A DNA stretch of 64,000 bases from Bacteroidales bacterium WCE2004 (GCA_900167895.1 FUZR01000005.1:62001-126000); one strand, 5' to 3'. Positions 25,532 through 35,265 are shown, counted from the first letter of the stretch. Notes: generated from the sequence alone by a model not told the origin. Numbers and translations are program-made.

Positions 25532-26050
25532 ATGGCAAATACTAATGTTAAGAGAGTAAAGACTTCTGACCTTGAGCTCAAGGACAGACTGGTCGCTATC
25601 CAGCGCGTCACCAAGGTGACCAAGGGTGGCCGCCACTTCCGCTTCGCTGCCATCGTCGTCGTCGGTGACGAGAACGGTGTCGTAGGCTATGGTCTTGGCA
25701 AGGCAAACGAAGTTACCGCCGCGATCGCGAAGGGTGTGGAGGATGCAAAGAAGAATCTCGTGAAGATTCCGGTCATCAACACCACCATCCCGCACGAGCA
25801 GGAGGCGAAATTCGGTGGCTCCCGCGTGTTCATGAAGCCCGCAGCGCCCGGTACCGGTGTCAAGGCCGGTGGTGCTATGCGTGCCGTGTTCGAGTCCGTC
25901 GGCGTGCAGAACGTCCTCGCGAAGTCCAAGGGTTCTTCCAACCCTCACAACCTCGTGAAGGCTACCGTCTACGCACTCACCCAGATGCGTGACGCCTACA
26001 CCGTCGCCGGTCTGCGTGGCGTTCCCATGTCCAAGGTTTTCAACGGCTAA
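25532..26050 (+). CDS. rpsE: Ribosomal protein S5 (uS5)
   Basis: A 172-residue S5 involved in decoding fidelity and mRNA unwinding. [20 protein letters not shown] and [16 protein letters not shown] are conserved. The stop overlaps a spurious in-frame ATG of the rpmD upstream region. Confidence 0.98.
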   Translation: MANTNVKRVKTSDLELKDRLVAIQRVTKVTKGGRHFRFAAIVVVGDENGVVGYGLGKANEVTAAIAKGVEDAKKNLVKIPVINTTIPHEQEAKFGGSRVFMKPAAPGTGVKAGGAMRAVFESVGVQNVLAKSKGSSNPHNLVKATVYALTQMRDAYTVAGLRGVPMSKVFNG

Positions 26051-26064
26051 TGGAGGACACGACT

Positions 26065-26247
26065 ATGGCAAAGTACAGAATTACCCAGATTATCAGCAGC
26101 AACGGTGAGACCAAGCGCCAGAAGGACAACCTTCGTTGCCTCGGTGTCCGCCGCATGCACAAGACCGTGGAGGTGGAGAAGACCCCGATCACCGAGGGTC
26201 AGGTCGCCAAGATCGCTCACCTCTGCAAAGTTGAAGTTATTGACTAA
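26065..26247 (+). CDS. rpmD: Ribosomal protein L30 (uL30)
   Basis: A 60-residue L30: MAKYRITQIISS, then LRCLGVRRMHKTVEVEKTP. I start at ATG 26065 because the Shine-Dalgarno GGAGGA (26052-26057) is correctly spaced for it. An ATG at 26050 would encode that same signal. Confidence 0.96.
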   Translation: MAKYRITQIISSNGETKRQKDNLRCLGVRRMHKTVEVEKTPITEGQVAKIAHLCKVEVID

Positions 26248-26261
26248 AGGAGGACCTAGAG

Positions 26262-26711
26262 ATGAAACTCAATAATTTGACACCTGCTACGGGTTCTACC
26301 CATACCAGCAAGAGACTCGGCCGCGGACAGGGTTCCGGCAAGGGTGGCACCGCCACCCGCGGTACCAAGGGCGCCCAGGCCCGTGCCGGTTACGAGCACA
26401 AGATCGGCTTTGAGGGTGGCCAGATGCCTATCCAGCGCCGTCTGCCGAAGTTCGGCTTCAAGAACCCGACCCGCGTCGAGTACAAGGCCATCAATGTCGC
26501 CGACATCGAGGCCCTCGTCGCCGCTACCGGTCTGAAGGAGCTCGGTATCGCCGAGATCGTTTCCGCCGGTCTGGCCGGTAAGAACGACCTCGTGAAGGTG
26601 CTCGGCAACGGCGAAATCAAGGCTGCGGTCAACGTGACCGCCCATGGTTTCTCCAAGTCCGCTATCGCCAAAATCGAAGCCGCCGGTGGCAAGGCGGTCG
26701 TAATTGAATAG
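26262..26711 (+). CDS. rplO: Ribosomal protein L15 (uL15)
   Basis: A 149-residue L15. RLGRGQGSGKGGTATRGTKG and PIQRRLPKFGFKNP are diagnostic. AAAGGAGGA lies 8 bp before the ATG. secY follows after 2 bp, the standard spc order. Confidence 0.98.
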   Translation: MKLNNLTPATGSTHTSKRLGRGQGSGKGGTATRGTKGAQARAGYEHKIGFEGGQMPIQRRLPKFGFKNPTRVEYKAINVADIEALVAATGLKELGIAEIVSAGLAGKNDLVKVLGNGEIKAAVNVTAHGFSKSAIAKIEAAGGKAVVIE

Positions 26712-26713
26712 CC

Positions 26714-28051
26714 ATGAAGAAGTTTATCGAGACTATCAAGAACATCTTCAAGATTGAGGAGCTTCGCAAGAGACTCGTCTACACGTTCGTGCTGATCCTG
26801 GTCTACCGTTTCGGCTGTTTCGTGGTGCTTCCGGGCATTGACGCGTCCATGCTTGCCGGCCTCCGGGACTCGTCCAGTGAGGGCCTTGTGGGCCTCCTGG
26901 ACATGTTCTCCGGCGGCGCTTTCGGCAACGCCTCGATCTTCGCGCTGGGTGTGATGCCGTACATCTCGGCATCCATCGTCATCCAGCTGCTGGGCGTCTT
27001 CGTGCCGTATTTCCGCAAACTCCAGATGGAGGGCGAGAGCGGCCGCAAGAAGATGAACCAGATGACCCGCTGGCTGACCGTCCTCATCATCTGCATCCAG
27101 GGTCCGTTCTACATGGCCAACGTGCACCAGCAGATTCCTGCTGCCGCATTCGTGGCCGTCAACCAGCTTGGCTGGAGCCCCTTCATGTTCAACTTCGTTT
27201 CCACCCTCATCCTGATGGCCGGTTCGATGTTCGTGATGTGGCTTGGTGAGCGGATCACCGACCGCGGTATCGGCAACGGTATCTCCCTGATCATCATGAT
27301 CGGTATCGTGGCCCGTCTCCCTTACGCCCTGACTGCCGAGATCCAGGAGAAGTTCGCCGCCAACAACGGTGGTCCCATCCTTCTGATCGTCGAGATTGTT
27401 CTCTGGCTGTTCGTGGTCATGGCCGCTGTCGCACTGGTTCAGGCCGTGCGCCGCGTCCCGGTACAGTATGCCAAGCGCGTGATCGGCAACCGGCAGTACG
27501 GCGGAGTCCGCCAGTACATCCCGCTCAAGATCAACGCTGCGGGCGTGATGCCTATCATCTTCGCCCAGGCTATGATGCTTCTGCCGCTCATCTTCTCCAA
27601 GTTCGACGCTACCCGTGGACTTGCCGCGACGCTGGGCAACACCAGAGGCTTCGTGTACAACGCTATCTTCTTCGTCCTGATCGTGATCTTCACGTACTTC
27701 TACACCGCCGTTACCGTCAACCCGACGATGATGGCCGAGAGCATGAAGCGGGACGGAGGATTCATTCCCGGCGTGAAGCCCGGCAAGAAGACCGTGGAGT
27801 ATCTGGACAACATCATGTCCAGGGTTACCTTCCCCGGTTCCATCTTCCTCGGCATCATCGCCATCCTCCCTGCCATCGCGATGATTTTCGGCGTCTCCAC
27901 GGCCTTCGCAAGCTTCTTCGGCGGCACTTCGCTGCTGATCCTTGTGGGTGTGGTTCTCGACACGCTGCAGCAGGTGGAAAGTTATTTGCTGATGCGCCAC
28001 TACGACGGTCTGATGAAGACCGGCCGGCTCAGCGGGCGCTCAGGTATGTAG
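26714..28051 (+). CDS. secY: Preprotein translocase subunit SecY
   Basis: A 445-residue, ten-helix channel protein of the Sec translocon. The plug and pore regions are recognisable (GLLDMFSGGAFGNASIFALG; QLLGVFVPYFRKLQMEGESG). The cytoplasmic loop RRVPVQYAKRVIGNRQYGG carries the conserved arginine that contacts SecA and ribosomes. It is the last spc gene before map and infA. Confidence 0.98.
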   Translation: MKKFIETIKNIFKIEELRKRLVYTFVLILVYRFGCFVVLPGIDASMLAGLRDSSSEGLVGLLDMFSGGAFGNASIFALGVMPYISASIVIQLLGVFVPYFRKLQMEGESGRKKMNQMTRWLTVLIICIQGPFYMANVHQQIPAAAFVAVNQLGWSPFMFNFVSTLILMAGSMFVMWLGERITDRGIGNGISLIIMIGIVARLPYALTAEIQEKFAANNGGPILLIVEIVLWLFVVMAAVALVQAVRRVPVQYAKRVIGNRQYGGVRQYIPLKINAAGVMPIIFAQAMMLLPLIFSKFDATRGLAATLGNTRGFVYNAIFFVLIVIFTYFYTAVTVNPTMMAESMKRDGGFIPGVKPGKKTVEYLDNIMSRVTFPGSIFLGIIAILPAIAMIFGVSTAFASFFGGTSLLILVGVVLDTLQQVESYLLMRHYDGLMKTGRLSGRSGM

Positions 28052-28075
28052 TTCTTTGATTTTAATTGAACGGTT

Positions 28076-28855
28076 GTGATTAAGCCCAAGACAGAAGAAG
28101 AGATCGAGTTGCTCCGCGAAAATGCGATTATCGTTTCGAAAACGCTCGCGGAAGTCGGTAAAGCGGTTGCCCCTGGTGTGACAACGAAAACGTTGAGTAA
28201 GGTAGCCGAGACTTTCATTCGCGACAATGGCGCGATCCCCAGCTTCCTTGGTTTCGAGGGCTTCCCGGCAGCCATCTGTGCCTCAGTCAACGATGTGGTC
28301 GTCCACGGTTTCCCGTCCGACTATGTCCTCAAGGAGGGCGACATCGTCAGCGCTGACATCGGTACGCTCTATAAGGGTTACAACGGCGACTCCTGCTACA
28401 CCTTCCCGGTCGGGGAGGTGTCGCCGGAGACCCGGAAACTCCTGGACGTGACGAAGGAATCGCTCTACAGAGGCATCGCTGCGGCTGTCGCGGGTGCGCG
28501 GATCGGAGACATCGGATACGCGGTGCAATCGTATGCTGAATCATTCGGTTTTTCCGTGGTCCGCGAACTCGAGGGGCATGGAATCGGCCGGGAGATGCAC
28601 GAGAATCCGGGCGTGCCCAACTACGGGCGTCCGGGCCGCGGCACCCACCTGGTGGACGGAATGGTCCTGTGTATCGAGCCGATGATCAACGCCGGCGGCA
28701 AGGCGGTCTATCTGGACAGAAACGGATGGGCAGTGCATACCGCCGACCACAAGAATTCGGCTCACTACGAGCTTACGGTTGTTGTCCGGAAAGGCCGGGC
28801 CGAGCAGCTCTCAACCTTCGATTTTATCGAGAAAGATGGCACGATTAAATTTTAA
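28076..28855 (+). CDS. map: Methionine aminopeptidase, type I
   Basis: A 259-residue enzyme removing N-terminal Met. It starts with GTG at 28076 (MIKPKTEEEIELLRENAII); no ATG fits. Metal ligands are in DIVSADIGTLYKGYNGDSC (two Asp), LEGHGIGREMHENP (His), GMVLCIEPM (Glu) and HYELTVVV (Glu). It sits between secY and infA as in most Bacteroidota. Confidence 0.97.
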   Translation: MIKPKTEEEIELLRENAIIVSKTLAEVGKAVAPGVTTKTLSKVAETFIRDNGAIPSFLGFEGFPAAICASVNDVVVHGFPSDYVLKEGDIVSADIGTLYKGYNGDSCYTFPVGEVSPETRKLLDVTKESLYRGIAAAVAGARIGDIGYAVQSYAESFGFSVVRELEGHGIGREMHENPGVPNYGRPGRGTHLVDGMVLCIEPMINAGGKAVYLDRNGWAVHTADHKNSAHYELTVVVRKGRAEQLSTFDFIEKDGTIKF

Positions 28856-28867
28856 AGTGATTTTTTA

Positions 28868-29086
28868 ATGTCTAAACAAGTAGCAATAGAACAAGATGGG
28901 AAGGTCATCGAGACCCTTCCAAACGCGATGTTCAAAGTCGAGCTTGAGAACGGTCACGTCCTGCTCTGCAACATTTCGGGCAAGATGCGTATGAACTTTA
29001 TCCATATTCTTCTTGGCGACAAAGTGAGAGTTGAGATTTCACCGTACGATTTAACCAAAGGCAGAATATCTTTCAGATACAAATAA
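28868..29086 (+). CDS. infA: Translation initiation factor IF-1
   Basis: A 72-residue OB-fold protein blocking the A site during initiation. [37 protein letters not shown] and [18 protein letters not shown] are all typical. Confidence 0.98.
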   Translation: MSKQVAIEQDGKVIETLPNAMFKVELENGHVLLCNISGKMRMNFIHILLGDKVRVEISPYDLTKGRISFRYK

Positions 29087-29098
29087 AAACGCATAGAT

Positions 29099-29215
29099 AT
29101 GAAAGTCAAGACATCCATCAAGAAGCGCAGCGAGGATTGCAAGATCGTCAGACGCAAAGGCCGTCTGTACGTCATCTGCAAGAAGAACCCCAAGTTCAAG
29201 ATGCGCCAAGGATAA
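29099..29215 (+). CDS. rpmJ: Ribosomal protein L36 (bL36), degenerate zinc site
   Basis: A 38-residue gene starting [20 protein letters not shown] and ending KFKMRQG. Of the four zinc ligands in the classic form, C14 and C27 remain, while the first Cys is Ser11 and the His is Phe33, so it is effectively a zinc-free L36. Located 12 bp after infA and 32 bp before rpsM, the expected place. Confidence 0.97.
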   Translation: MKVKTSIKKRSEDCKIVRRKGRLYVICKKNPKFKMRQG

Positions 29216-29247
29216 TCAATCAGTAACAAATTAAGTAAAGTATAATT

Positions 29248-29625
29248 ATGGCTAGAATCGCCGGTGTAGATTTACCGAACAACAAACAGGGAGAAATAGG
29301 TCTGACCTATATCTTCGGTATCGGCCGCTCTTCTGCGAAGCGTATCCTCGAGAAGTGCGGGATCGACCCTACCATCAAAGTGGGCGACTGGAATGACGAC
29401 CAGATCGCCAAGATCCGTACCGAGATCAACGAGGAGTACAAGATCGAGGGCGAGCTCCGCTCCTCCGTCCAGATGGACATCAAGCGCCTCATGGATATCG
29501 GTTGCTATCGCGGAATCCGCCATCGTCTCGGACTTCCCGTCCGCGGCCAGAGCACCAAGAACAACGCCCGTACGCGCAAGGGTCGCAAGAAGACCGTTGC
29601 CAACAAGAAGAAGGCTACCAAGTAA
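29248..29625 (+). CDS. rpsM: Ribosomal protein S13 (uS13)
   Basis: A 125-residue S13 of the 30S head. [20 protein letters not shown], then [18 protein letters not shown], are diagnostic. First gene of the alpha section. Confidence 0.98.
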   Translation: MARIAGVDLPNNKQGEIGLTYIFGIGRSSAKRILEKCGIDPTIKVGDWNDDQIAKIRTEINEEYKIEGELRSSVQMDIKRLMDIGCYRGIRHRLGLPVRGQSTKNNARTRKGRKKTVANKKKATK

Positions 29626-29638
29626 TCATAGATGAATT

Positions 29639-30025
29639 ATGGCAAAGAAAACTACAACATCCAAAAGAGTTGTCAAGGTTGAAGCTTATGGCGAAGCCCA
29701 TATTTCATCGACCTTCAACAACGTCATCGTGTCCCTCACCAACGCTCAGGGTCAGGTGATCAGCTGGGGCTCCGCCGGTAAGTGCGGCTTCAGAGGCTCC
29801 AAGAAGAACACTCCGTACGCTGCCCAGATGGCCGCCGAGGACGCCGCCAAGACGGCGTACGACGCCGGTCTGCGTCGCGTCAAATGCTACGTCAAGGGTC
29901 CGGGCTCCGGCCGTGAGTCCGCTATCCGTACCATCAACAATGCCGGTATCACCGTGACCGAGATCGTCGACGTCACCCCGATGCCGCACAACGGGTGCCG
30001 TCCTAAGGGCCGTCGTAAAGTTTAA
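29639..30025 (+). CDS. rpsK: Ribosomal protein S11 (uS11)
   Basis: A 128-residue S11 at the platform. [20 protein letters not shown] and [15 protein letters not shown] are canonical. Confidence 0.98.
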   Translation: MAKKTTTSKRVVKVEAYGEAHISSTFNNVIVSLTNAQGQVISWGSAGKCGFRGSKKNTPYAAQMAAEDAAKTAYDAGLRRVKCYVKGPGSGRESAIRTINNAGITVTEIVDVTPMPHNGCRPKGRRKV

Positions 30026-30045
30026 TTTTTTAAAGAAAGACTACT

Positions 30046-30648
30046 ATGGCAAGATATACAGGTCCCAGCACCAAAATCGCCCGTAAGTTCGGCGAACCGA
30101 TCTTCGGTTCTGACAAGTATTTTGAGAAGCGCAACTATCCTCCGGGACAGCACGGCCTCGCCGCGAAGCGCAAGAAGTCCAAGGAATATGCGACCCAGCT
30201 GAAGGAGAAGCAGAAAGTCAAGTACATGTACGGTGTGCTCGAGCGTCAGTTCCACAACACCTACGACAAGGCTTCCCGCATGGCCGGCCAGAAGGGTGAG
30301 AACCTCGTGATCCTCCTCGAGTCCCGCCTGGACAACATCGTGTACCGTATGGGCATCGCCCCTACCCGCGCTGCTGCCCGCCAGCTTGTCTCGCACCACC
30401 ACATCACCCTCAACGGCAATGTGTGCAGCATCCCCTCCACCCAGGTGAAGGCCGGCGACACCGTGGCCGTGCGCGAGCGCTCCAAGAGCCTCGAGGTGAT
30501 CCAGAACAGCGTGGCCTCCGTGACCAAGTACTCCTGGCTTGACTTCGACACCAAGACCCTCAGTGGTAAGTTCCTCAACGTTCCGACCCGTGCGGAAATC
30601 CCCGAGAACATCAACGAGCAGCTCATCGTCGACCTCTATTCCAAGTAA
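30046..30648 (+). CDS. rpsD: Ribosomal protein S4 (uS4)
   Basis: A 200-residue S4, a 16S assembly initiator; in E. coli it also represses the alpha operon. The S4 domain is present ([33 protein letters not shown]). The N-terminal zinc cysteines of some S4 proteins are absent. Confidence 0.98.
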   Translation: MARYTGPSTKIARKFGEPIFGSDKYFEKRNYPPGQHGLAAKRKKSKEYATQLKEKQKVKYMYGVLERQFHNTYDKASRMAGQKGENLVILLESRLDNIVYRMGIAPTRAAARQLVSHHHITLNGNVCSIPSTQVKAGDTVAVRERSKSLEVIQNSVASVTKYSWLDFDTKTLSGKFLNVPTRAEIPENINEQLIVDLYSK

Positions 30649-30667
30649 TATTTAACACCCCTGTAAT

Positions 30668-31675
30668 ATGGCAATCTTAGCATTTCAGAAACCGGACAAG
30701 GTGATTATGCTCGAAAGCACCGACACTGTCGGCCGTTTCGAATTCCGGCCGCTTGAGCCGGGTTACGGCCAGACGATCGGTAACGCTCTTCGTCGCATCT
30801 TGCTGGCCTCCCTGGAGGGGTTTGCTATCAGTCAGATCAAGATCTCCGGCGTGGACCAGGAGTTCCAGACCATCCCCGGCGTCATCGAGGGGATGCAGGA
30901 CATCATCCTGAACCTCAAGCAGGTGCGTTTCCGCCGCATGGTCGAGACCGTCGAGACTGAGACCGCAAACATCGTCATCAGCGGCAAGCAGGAGTTTACG
31001 GCAGAAGATATCTCCAAAGGATTGTCTTCTTTCATGGTGTTGAATCCCGAGTTGCACATCTGCTCGCTCGAGCCTTCCGTCAAGCTCGAGATCACGCTCT
31101 CCATCACGAAGGGCCGTGGTTTCGTGCCGGCCGAGGAACTCCGCGACGAGAACACGCCGATCGGTACCATTCCGGTCGATGCGATCTACACTCCGATCCG
31201 CAAGGTCAACTGGAGCGTGGAGAACTGGCGTGTCGAGCAGAAGACGGATTACGAGAAACTCAATCTTGAGATCGTGACGGACGGTTCCATTTCCCCGAAC
31301 GCAGCCCTTCACGAGGCGGCCAACATCCTGATCTACCACTTCAAGCTCTTCACCGACGACAAGAAGATGTCGCTCGAGAGCACCGTGGAGACCGACAGCA
31401 AGGAACTGGACGAGGAGTCGCTGCACATGCGTCACCTCCTCCTCACCAAGCTCTCCGACGTGGGCCTGTCCGTGCGCGCCTTCAACTGCCTCAAGGCAGC
31501 TGAGATCGACACGTTCGCGGATCTCGTGTCCTATTCCCGTCCCGAGCTGATGAAGTTCCGCAATTTCGGTCGCAAGTCTCTCAACGAGATCGATCTCCTG
31601 GTCGAGAAGATGAAGCTTTCGTTCGGAATGGACGTCACCAAGTATAATATCGAACCCAAGAAAAAGAACGTATAA
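30668..31675 (+). CDS. rpoA: RNA polymerase alpha subunit
   Basis: A 335-residue alpha. The N-terminal dimerisation domain has [20 protein letters not shown] and the C-terminal domain has [19 protein letters not shown] and [13 protein letters not shown], the UP-element/activator surface. It lies in the standard rpsD-rpoA-rplQ order. Confidence 0.98.
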   Translation: MAILAFQKPDKVIMLESTDTVGRFEFRPLEPGYGQTIGNALRRILLASLEGFAISQIKISGVDQEFQTIPGVIEGMQDIILNLKQVRFRRMVETVETETANIVISGKQEFTAEDISKGLSSFMVLNPELHICSLEPSVKLEITLSITKGRGFVPAEELRDENTPIGTIPVDAIYTPIRKVNWSVENWRVEQKTDYEKLNLEIVTDGSISPNAALHEAANILIYHFKLFTDDKKMSLESTVETDSKELDEESLHMRHLLLTKLSDVGLSVRAFNCLKAAEIDTFADLVSYSRPELMKFRNFGRKSLNEIDLLVEKMKLSFGMDVTKYNIEPKKKNV

Positions 31676-31678
31676 AAG

Positions 31679-32230
31679 ATGAGACACAATAAAGCTATCA
31701 ATCATCTTGGTCGTCAGAGCGGTCACCGTAAGGCGATGCTCGCCAACATGGCCTCTTCCCTCATTCTGAAGAAGCGCATCACCACCACCGTGGCGAAGGC
31801 GAAGGCCCTGAAGAGCTATGTCGAGCCGCTGATCACCAAGTCCAAGGATGACACGACCCACAACCGTCGTATCGTGTTCAGCTACCTCAAGGACAAGGAG
31901 GCCGTGAAGGAACTGTTCGGCGCCATCGCCCAGAAGGTCGCCGACCGTCCGGGCGGATACACCCGCGTGCTGCACGTCGGTTTCCGTCAGGGCGACGCCG
32001 CCGAGATGGCGCTGATCGAGCTCGTTGACTTCAACGAGGCCGCTCTCGCCGCCGGCACCAAGCCTGCTGCCAAGAAGACCACCCGCCGCAGCCGCGCCAA
32101 GAAGGCCGAGGCTGCTCCGGAGGCCGCCGTCGAGGCTCCTGCCGAGGCCGCTGCCGAGGCTCCCAAGGCTCCGAAGGCTCCCAAGGCCAAGAAGGCTGAG
32201 GCCCCTGCTGAAGAAGCGAAGGCTGAGTAA
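31679..32230 (+). CDS. rplQ: Ribosomal protein L17 (bL17) with Ala/Lys/Glu/Pro tail
   Basis: A 183-residue L17. The core ends by about residue 125 ([39 protein letters not shown]). The last ~55 residues are an Ala/Glu/Pro/Lys-rich low-complexity tail, long even for Bacteroidota. It closes the operon before a terminator. Confidence 0.97.
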   Translation: MRHNKAINHLGRQSGHRKAMLANMASSLILKKRITTTVAKAKALKSYVEPLITKSKDDTTHNRRIVFSYLKDKEAVKELFGAIAQKVADRPGGYTRVLHVGFRQGDAAEMALIELVDFNEAALAAGTKPAAKKTTRRSRAKKAEAAPEAAVEAPAEAAAEAPKAPKAPKAKKAEAPAEEAKAE

Positions 32231-32249
32231 GGAAGCGATTCCCTATATG

Positions 32250-32290
32250 AAAAGCCCCATCGTCCGAGTGACGGTGGGGCTTTCTCTTTT
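32250..32290. terminator. Terminator between rplQ and aroDA
   Basis: 14-bp stem with one G-U pair (32251-32264 with 32270-32283) and a T-rich 3' side. A/T on the other flank would let it serve the convergent aroDA gene too. Confidence 0.85.
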
Positions 32291-32301
32291 GCCGTTTGCG
32301 G

Positions 32302-34281
32302 CTACAGCCGGAAGTCCGGGAAGGATTTCCCCACGCAGGCCTCGTCGTCGATAATAATGGGGCTTTCTGCCCCCAGGGAGGCAACTTTGAGGGCCATCAC
32401 CATGCGGTGGTCGTGGCGCGAGGTGTAGTCGCCGCCCTTGAGCAGGCGACCGCCGAGCAGCCGCGCCGCGAGCGACTCGCCCCAGACGACGAGCTCGTCG
32501 CCTTCGACGCGCGCCTCCACGCCCATCTGCAGGAGCATCTGCAGGATGGCCTCGGCGCGGTTGGATTCCTTGGTGGCGAGGCGGCCGACGCCGGCGATGC
32601 GGCTCTCGCCCGCGCAGAAGGCGGCGAGCACGGCCACGATCGGGAAGAGGTCGGGGGCGTTGTTGAGATCCTGCTGGAAGGCCTCCAGCGGCGCCTTGCG
32701 CACGCACACGGTGCCTTCTTCGAGCTGCGAGACCACGGCGCCCGCCTCGACGAGGATGTCGATGATGGTCAGGTCAGCCTGCAGCGATTTGGTATCCATC
32801 CCCACGAGCTCGGCGGAGCCGAACACGGCGCCCGCCACGAGCAGGTTGGCGGCAGCGCTCCAGTCGCCTTCGATGTCGAAGTCGGCGGCGCGGTAGTGCT
32901 GGCGGCCGCGGACCTTGAAGTTGATGCCGGTGCAGGCGGACCAGTCGTCCGCTTCGAGCATTTCGGCGTCGCCTTCCATCTCGCTGCGCGTCTGGATGCC
33001 GAAGTGGCGCAGCACGTCGAGGGTGATGTACATATAGGGGATGCTCTTGGGCTCGCTGACGCGCAGGAGTGAATCCTTGTCGCACAGCGGCAGGGCCATC
33101 AACAGGCCGGAGATGAGCTGGGAGCCGCCCTGGCCGGGGACCTCGGCCGTGCCGGGGATGAGGTGGCCCTTGACGGTCGCCGGGATGCGGACTTCCTTGC
33201 CGGCACCTTCCGCTTCGCTGGCGAGCAGTACGCCGAAGGCGGCCATGATGTCGGCGGCGCCGCTGAGGGGGCGCCGCAGCAGGGTGCCGCGGCCGGTGAC
33301 GGTGAAACTCCCGTCGCCGACGGCCGCGAGGACCGGGATGGTCAGGCGCGTCAGCAGGCCGGATTCGCCGGTGTCGACGGTACCGGGCTGGAGCTGGCGG
33401 CAGCGGGCACCGATGCCGGTGATGGCGAGCGTGGAGCCCTCCTTGCGCACCTTGGCGCCGAGCGCTCCGGCGAGCGCGAGGGCCGCCTCGGAGTCGCCGC
33501 AGGGGCTGTAGCCGCCCAGGTGCGAGGTGCCTTCGGCGAGCGCCGCGGCGAGGATCGCCCGCTGCGCGAAGCTCTTGGAGGCCGGCATCGTGCGGCCTTC
33601 CGCCCGGTAGGGCTGGCGGCCGCCGTAGAGCGTGCCGTACATTTCCGCGACGGACCACTGTCCGGGCGCGGTCGCTTCTTCTTCCGTGCGGCAGGCGTAG
33701 GTGAAGGGGGCGCCGCGCCGGAGGCATTCCATGCGCGTGTCGCGACCCGCTTCGCCCATGCCGAAAGCCACGAGCCTGCCCTGCAGGGAGTCGACGCCTT
33801 CGAGGACGACGGAATAGAGGGACTCGATGCGCGCGGCGTCTTCCGCGCTGTGGCAGGTCGTCACGACCTTGGCGATGTCCGCGCCATAGCGGAAGCAGCG
33901 CGCGAGGGCCATCTGCAGGACCCCGATGTCCGGCGTGTCGTCGAAATTATGATAGGAACGGATGATCTCCGTGCCGTTCTTGCGGCACAGGTGCTGGAAA
34001 TCCTTGCTCACCTGCGCCGGGGCCTCGATCTCGAGGTCGGCGAAGCGGGCACCGGACGCGATGGCCAGGTAGAGGCGGTGCGTCGCGTCTTCCGGCGAGG
34101 CGCAGCCGTCGAGCCGGCAGGTCGCGATGAGCGGCGTGTCGGATTCGCTGAAGAGTTCTTCGATCTCCTCGTCCGAGAGGGGACAGAGGTCCAGGCGGAT
34201 TTCCGCCATCTCGACCGTCGGGTCCTCGAGGATCTCGAGAATCTGCCCGTAGGTCTTATTCTGCAGGCTGGTGCAAATCAT
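32302..34281 (-). CDS. aroDA: Fusion of 3-dehydroquinate dehydratase (type I) and EPSP synthase
   Basis: A 659-residue bifunctional shikimate enzyme. Residues 1 to ~225 are a type I dehydroquinase: EIRLDLCPLS, the catalytic His in IRSYHNFDDTP and the Schiff-base Lys in GADIAKVVTTC. From ~230 an EPSP synthase follows: MPASKSFAQRAILAAAL, SGLLTRLTIPVLAA, GQGGSQLISGLLMALPL and the C-terminal DHRMVMALKVASLG with GKSFPDF. No stop or frameshift lies between, so the fusion is genuine in this sequence. The two catalyse non-consecutive steps. It overlaps aroB by 26 bp. Confidence 0.93.
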   Translation of the reverse strand: MICTSLQNKTYGQILEILEDPTVEMAEIRLDLCPLSDEEIEELFSESDTPLIATCRLDGCASPEDATHRLYLAIASGARFADLEIEAPAQVSKDFQHLCRKNGTEIIRSYHNFDDTPDIGVLQMALARCFRYGADIAKVVTTCHSAEDAARIESLYSVVLEGVDSLQGRLVAFGMGEAGRDTRMECLRRGAPFTYACRTEEEATAPGQWSVAEMYGTLYGGRQPYRAEGRTMPASKSFAQRAILAAALAEGTSHLGGYSPCGDSEAALALAGALGAKVRKEGSTLAITGIGARCRQLQPGTVDTGESGLLTRLTIPVLAAVGDGSFTVTGRGTLLRRPLSGAADIMAAFGVLLASEAEGAGKEVRIPATVKGHLIPGTAEVPGQGGSQLISGLLMALPLCDKDSLLRVSEPKSIPYMYITLDVLRHFGIQTRSEMEGDAEMLEADDWSACTGINFKVRGRQHYRAADFDIEGDWSAAANLLVAGAVFGSAELVGMDTKSLQADLTIIDILVEAGAVVSQLEEGTVCVRKAPLEAFQQDLNNAPDLFPIVAVLAAFCAGESRIAGVGRLATKESNRAEAILQMLLQMGVEARVEGDELVVWGESLAARLLGGRLLKGGDYTSRHDHRMVMALKVASLGAESPIIIDDEACVGKSFPDFRL

Positions 34282-35209
34282 CCAGGTCTTTGATTATCAC
34301 TTTGCCGATCTTCTTGATCAGGACGAAGTGGAGGATTCCTTTTTCGGCTTTCTTGTCTTTCCAGAGGGCGGCTTCGAGCTCGCTTTCCGGGCAGGGCAGC
34401 TCCGTCGGGAGGCCGCAGGCCTGCAGGTCCGTGCGCAGGCGGTCCGCCAGCCCGGGCTGGCAGACGCCCAGGCGCTCGGACAGGAGCGCGGCCTGGACCA
34501 TGCCCACGGCGACGGCCTCGCCGTGCGTCATCGGGTCGGCCACGTCGTGCGTGTGCTGGTACCATTCGATGGCATGGGCGTAGGTGTGGCCGAGGTTGAG
34601 ATAGCGGCGGATGCTCTCCTCGTAGGGATCCTGTTCCACGATCTTGCGCTTGACGGCCGCGGCCGCCTCGATGAGCGGGGCGAGGGCGTGAAAGTCGATC
34701 TGGGGTTCGGAGAGGAGCTTGACGGCCTTCTCGTAGCGGCCGCCCTTGTTGTCGATGATGAAGGTCTTGAGCATCTCGGCGGCGCCGGAGCGGAGCTCCC
34801 GGGCCGGCAGGCTCTGCAGCACTTCCGGCAGGATGCGGGTGTAGATCGGGAATTTGGTGACGCCGATCATGTTCTTGTATCCGTCCAGGTTGACGCCGGT
34901 CTTGCCGCCCACGCCCGCGTCCACCTGGCTGAGCAGGGTGGTGGGGTAGTTGGCGTAGCGCACGCCGCGCTTGTAGATGCTGGCGGCGAAGCCCACCAGG
35001 TCGGTGGTCACGCCGCCGCCCACGGCCCAAACGATGGCGTCGCGGTTGGCGCCCTGGGCGAGGAGCCAGCGGCAGATGGCCAGCACGGTGTCCATCGTCT
35101 TGTGCTCTTCGTCGGCGATGATGGCCAGCGAAGGGCGCCCTTCGGCGATTTTGAGGGCGAAAGACTCGACGTTGCGGTCGTAGATGACGTAGATGCTTTT
35201 CTTCTCCAT
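34256..35209 (-). CDS. aroB: 3-dehydroquinate synthase, short N terminus
   Basis: Converts DAHP to 3-dehydroquinate with NAD and a metal. The ATG at 35209 (MEKKSIYVIYDRNVESFAL) gives 317 residues, some 25-50 fewer than most AroB; the first strand of the NAD domain appears trimmed. Core motifs are intact: WAVGGGVTTDLVGFAAS, NYPTTLLSQVDAGVGGKTG, YLNLGHTYAHAIEW and MTHGEAVAVGM, with the metal ligands Glu, His and His. It is followed with overlap by aroDA, giving three shikimate activities from two genes. Confidence 0.94.
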   Translation of the reverse strand: MEKKSIYVIYDRNVESFALKIAEGRPSLAIIADEEHKTMDTVLAICRWLLAQGANRDAIVWAVGGGVTTDLVGFAASIYKRGVRYANYPTTLLSQVDAGVGGKTGVNLDGYKNMIGVTKFPIYTRILPEVLQSLPARELRSGAAEMLKTFIIDNKGGRYEKAVKLLSEPQIDFHALAPLIEAAAAVKRKIVEQDPYEESIRRYLNLGHTYAHAIEWYQHTHDVADPMTHGEAVAVGMVQAALLSERLGVCQPGLADRLRTDLQACGLPTELPCPESELEAALWKDKKAEKGILHFVLIKKIGKVIIKDLDDLHQPAE

Positions 35210-35217
35210 ATGGGTAG

Positions 35218-35225
35218 CGAAGATA
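35218..35225 (-). promoter_or_regulatory. Possible -7 box of aroB-aroDA
   Basis: Complement of 35218-35225 reads TATCTTCG, one base off TAnnTTTG, 8 bp before the aroB ATG. No convincing -33. Confidence 0.35.
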
Positions 35226-35234
35226 CGCCAAAAA

Positions 35235-35265
35235 TTTGATAAATCGCGTTTTTTAAATACCTTTG
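35235..35265 (+). promoter_or_regulatory. tRNA-Leu promoter
   Basis: TTTG at 35235-35238, 19 bp, TACCTTTG at 35258-35265, followed by CAGTCCCC, the same start-region sequence as the rplP and rplM promoters. The mature tRNA begins 14 bp after the box. Confidence 0.85.

Noticed and set aside
26390..28000. 536-codon minus-strand frame
   Set aside because: Antisense to secY and rplO; His/Asp/Glu-rich composition typical of reading a GC-rich gene backwards.
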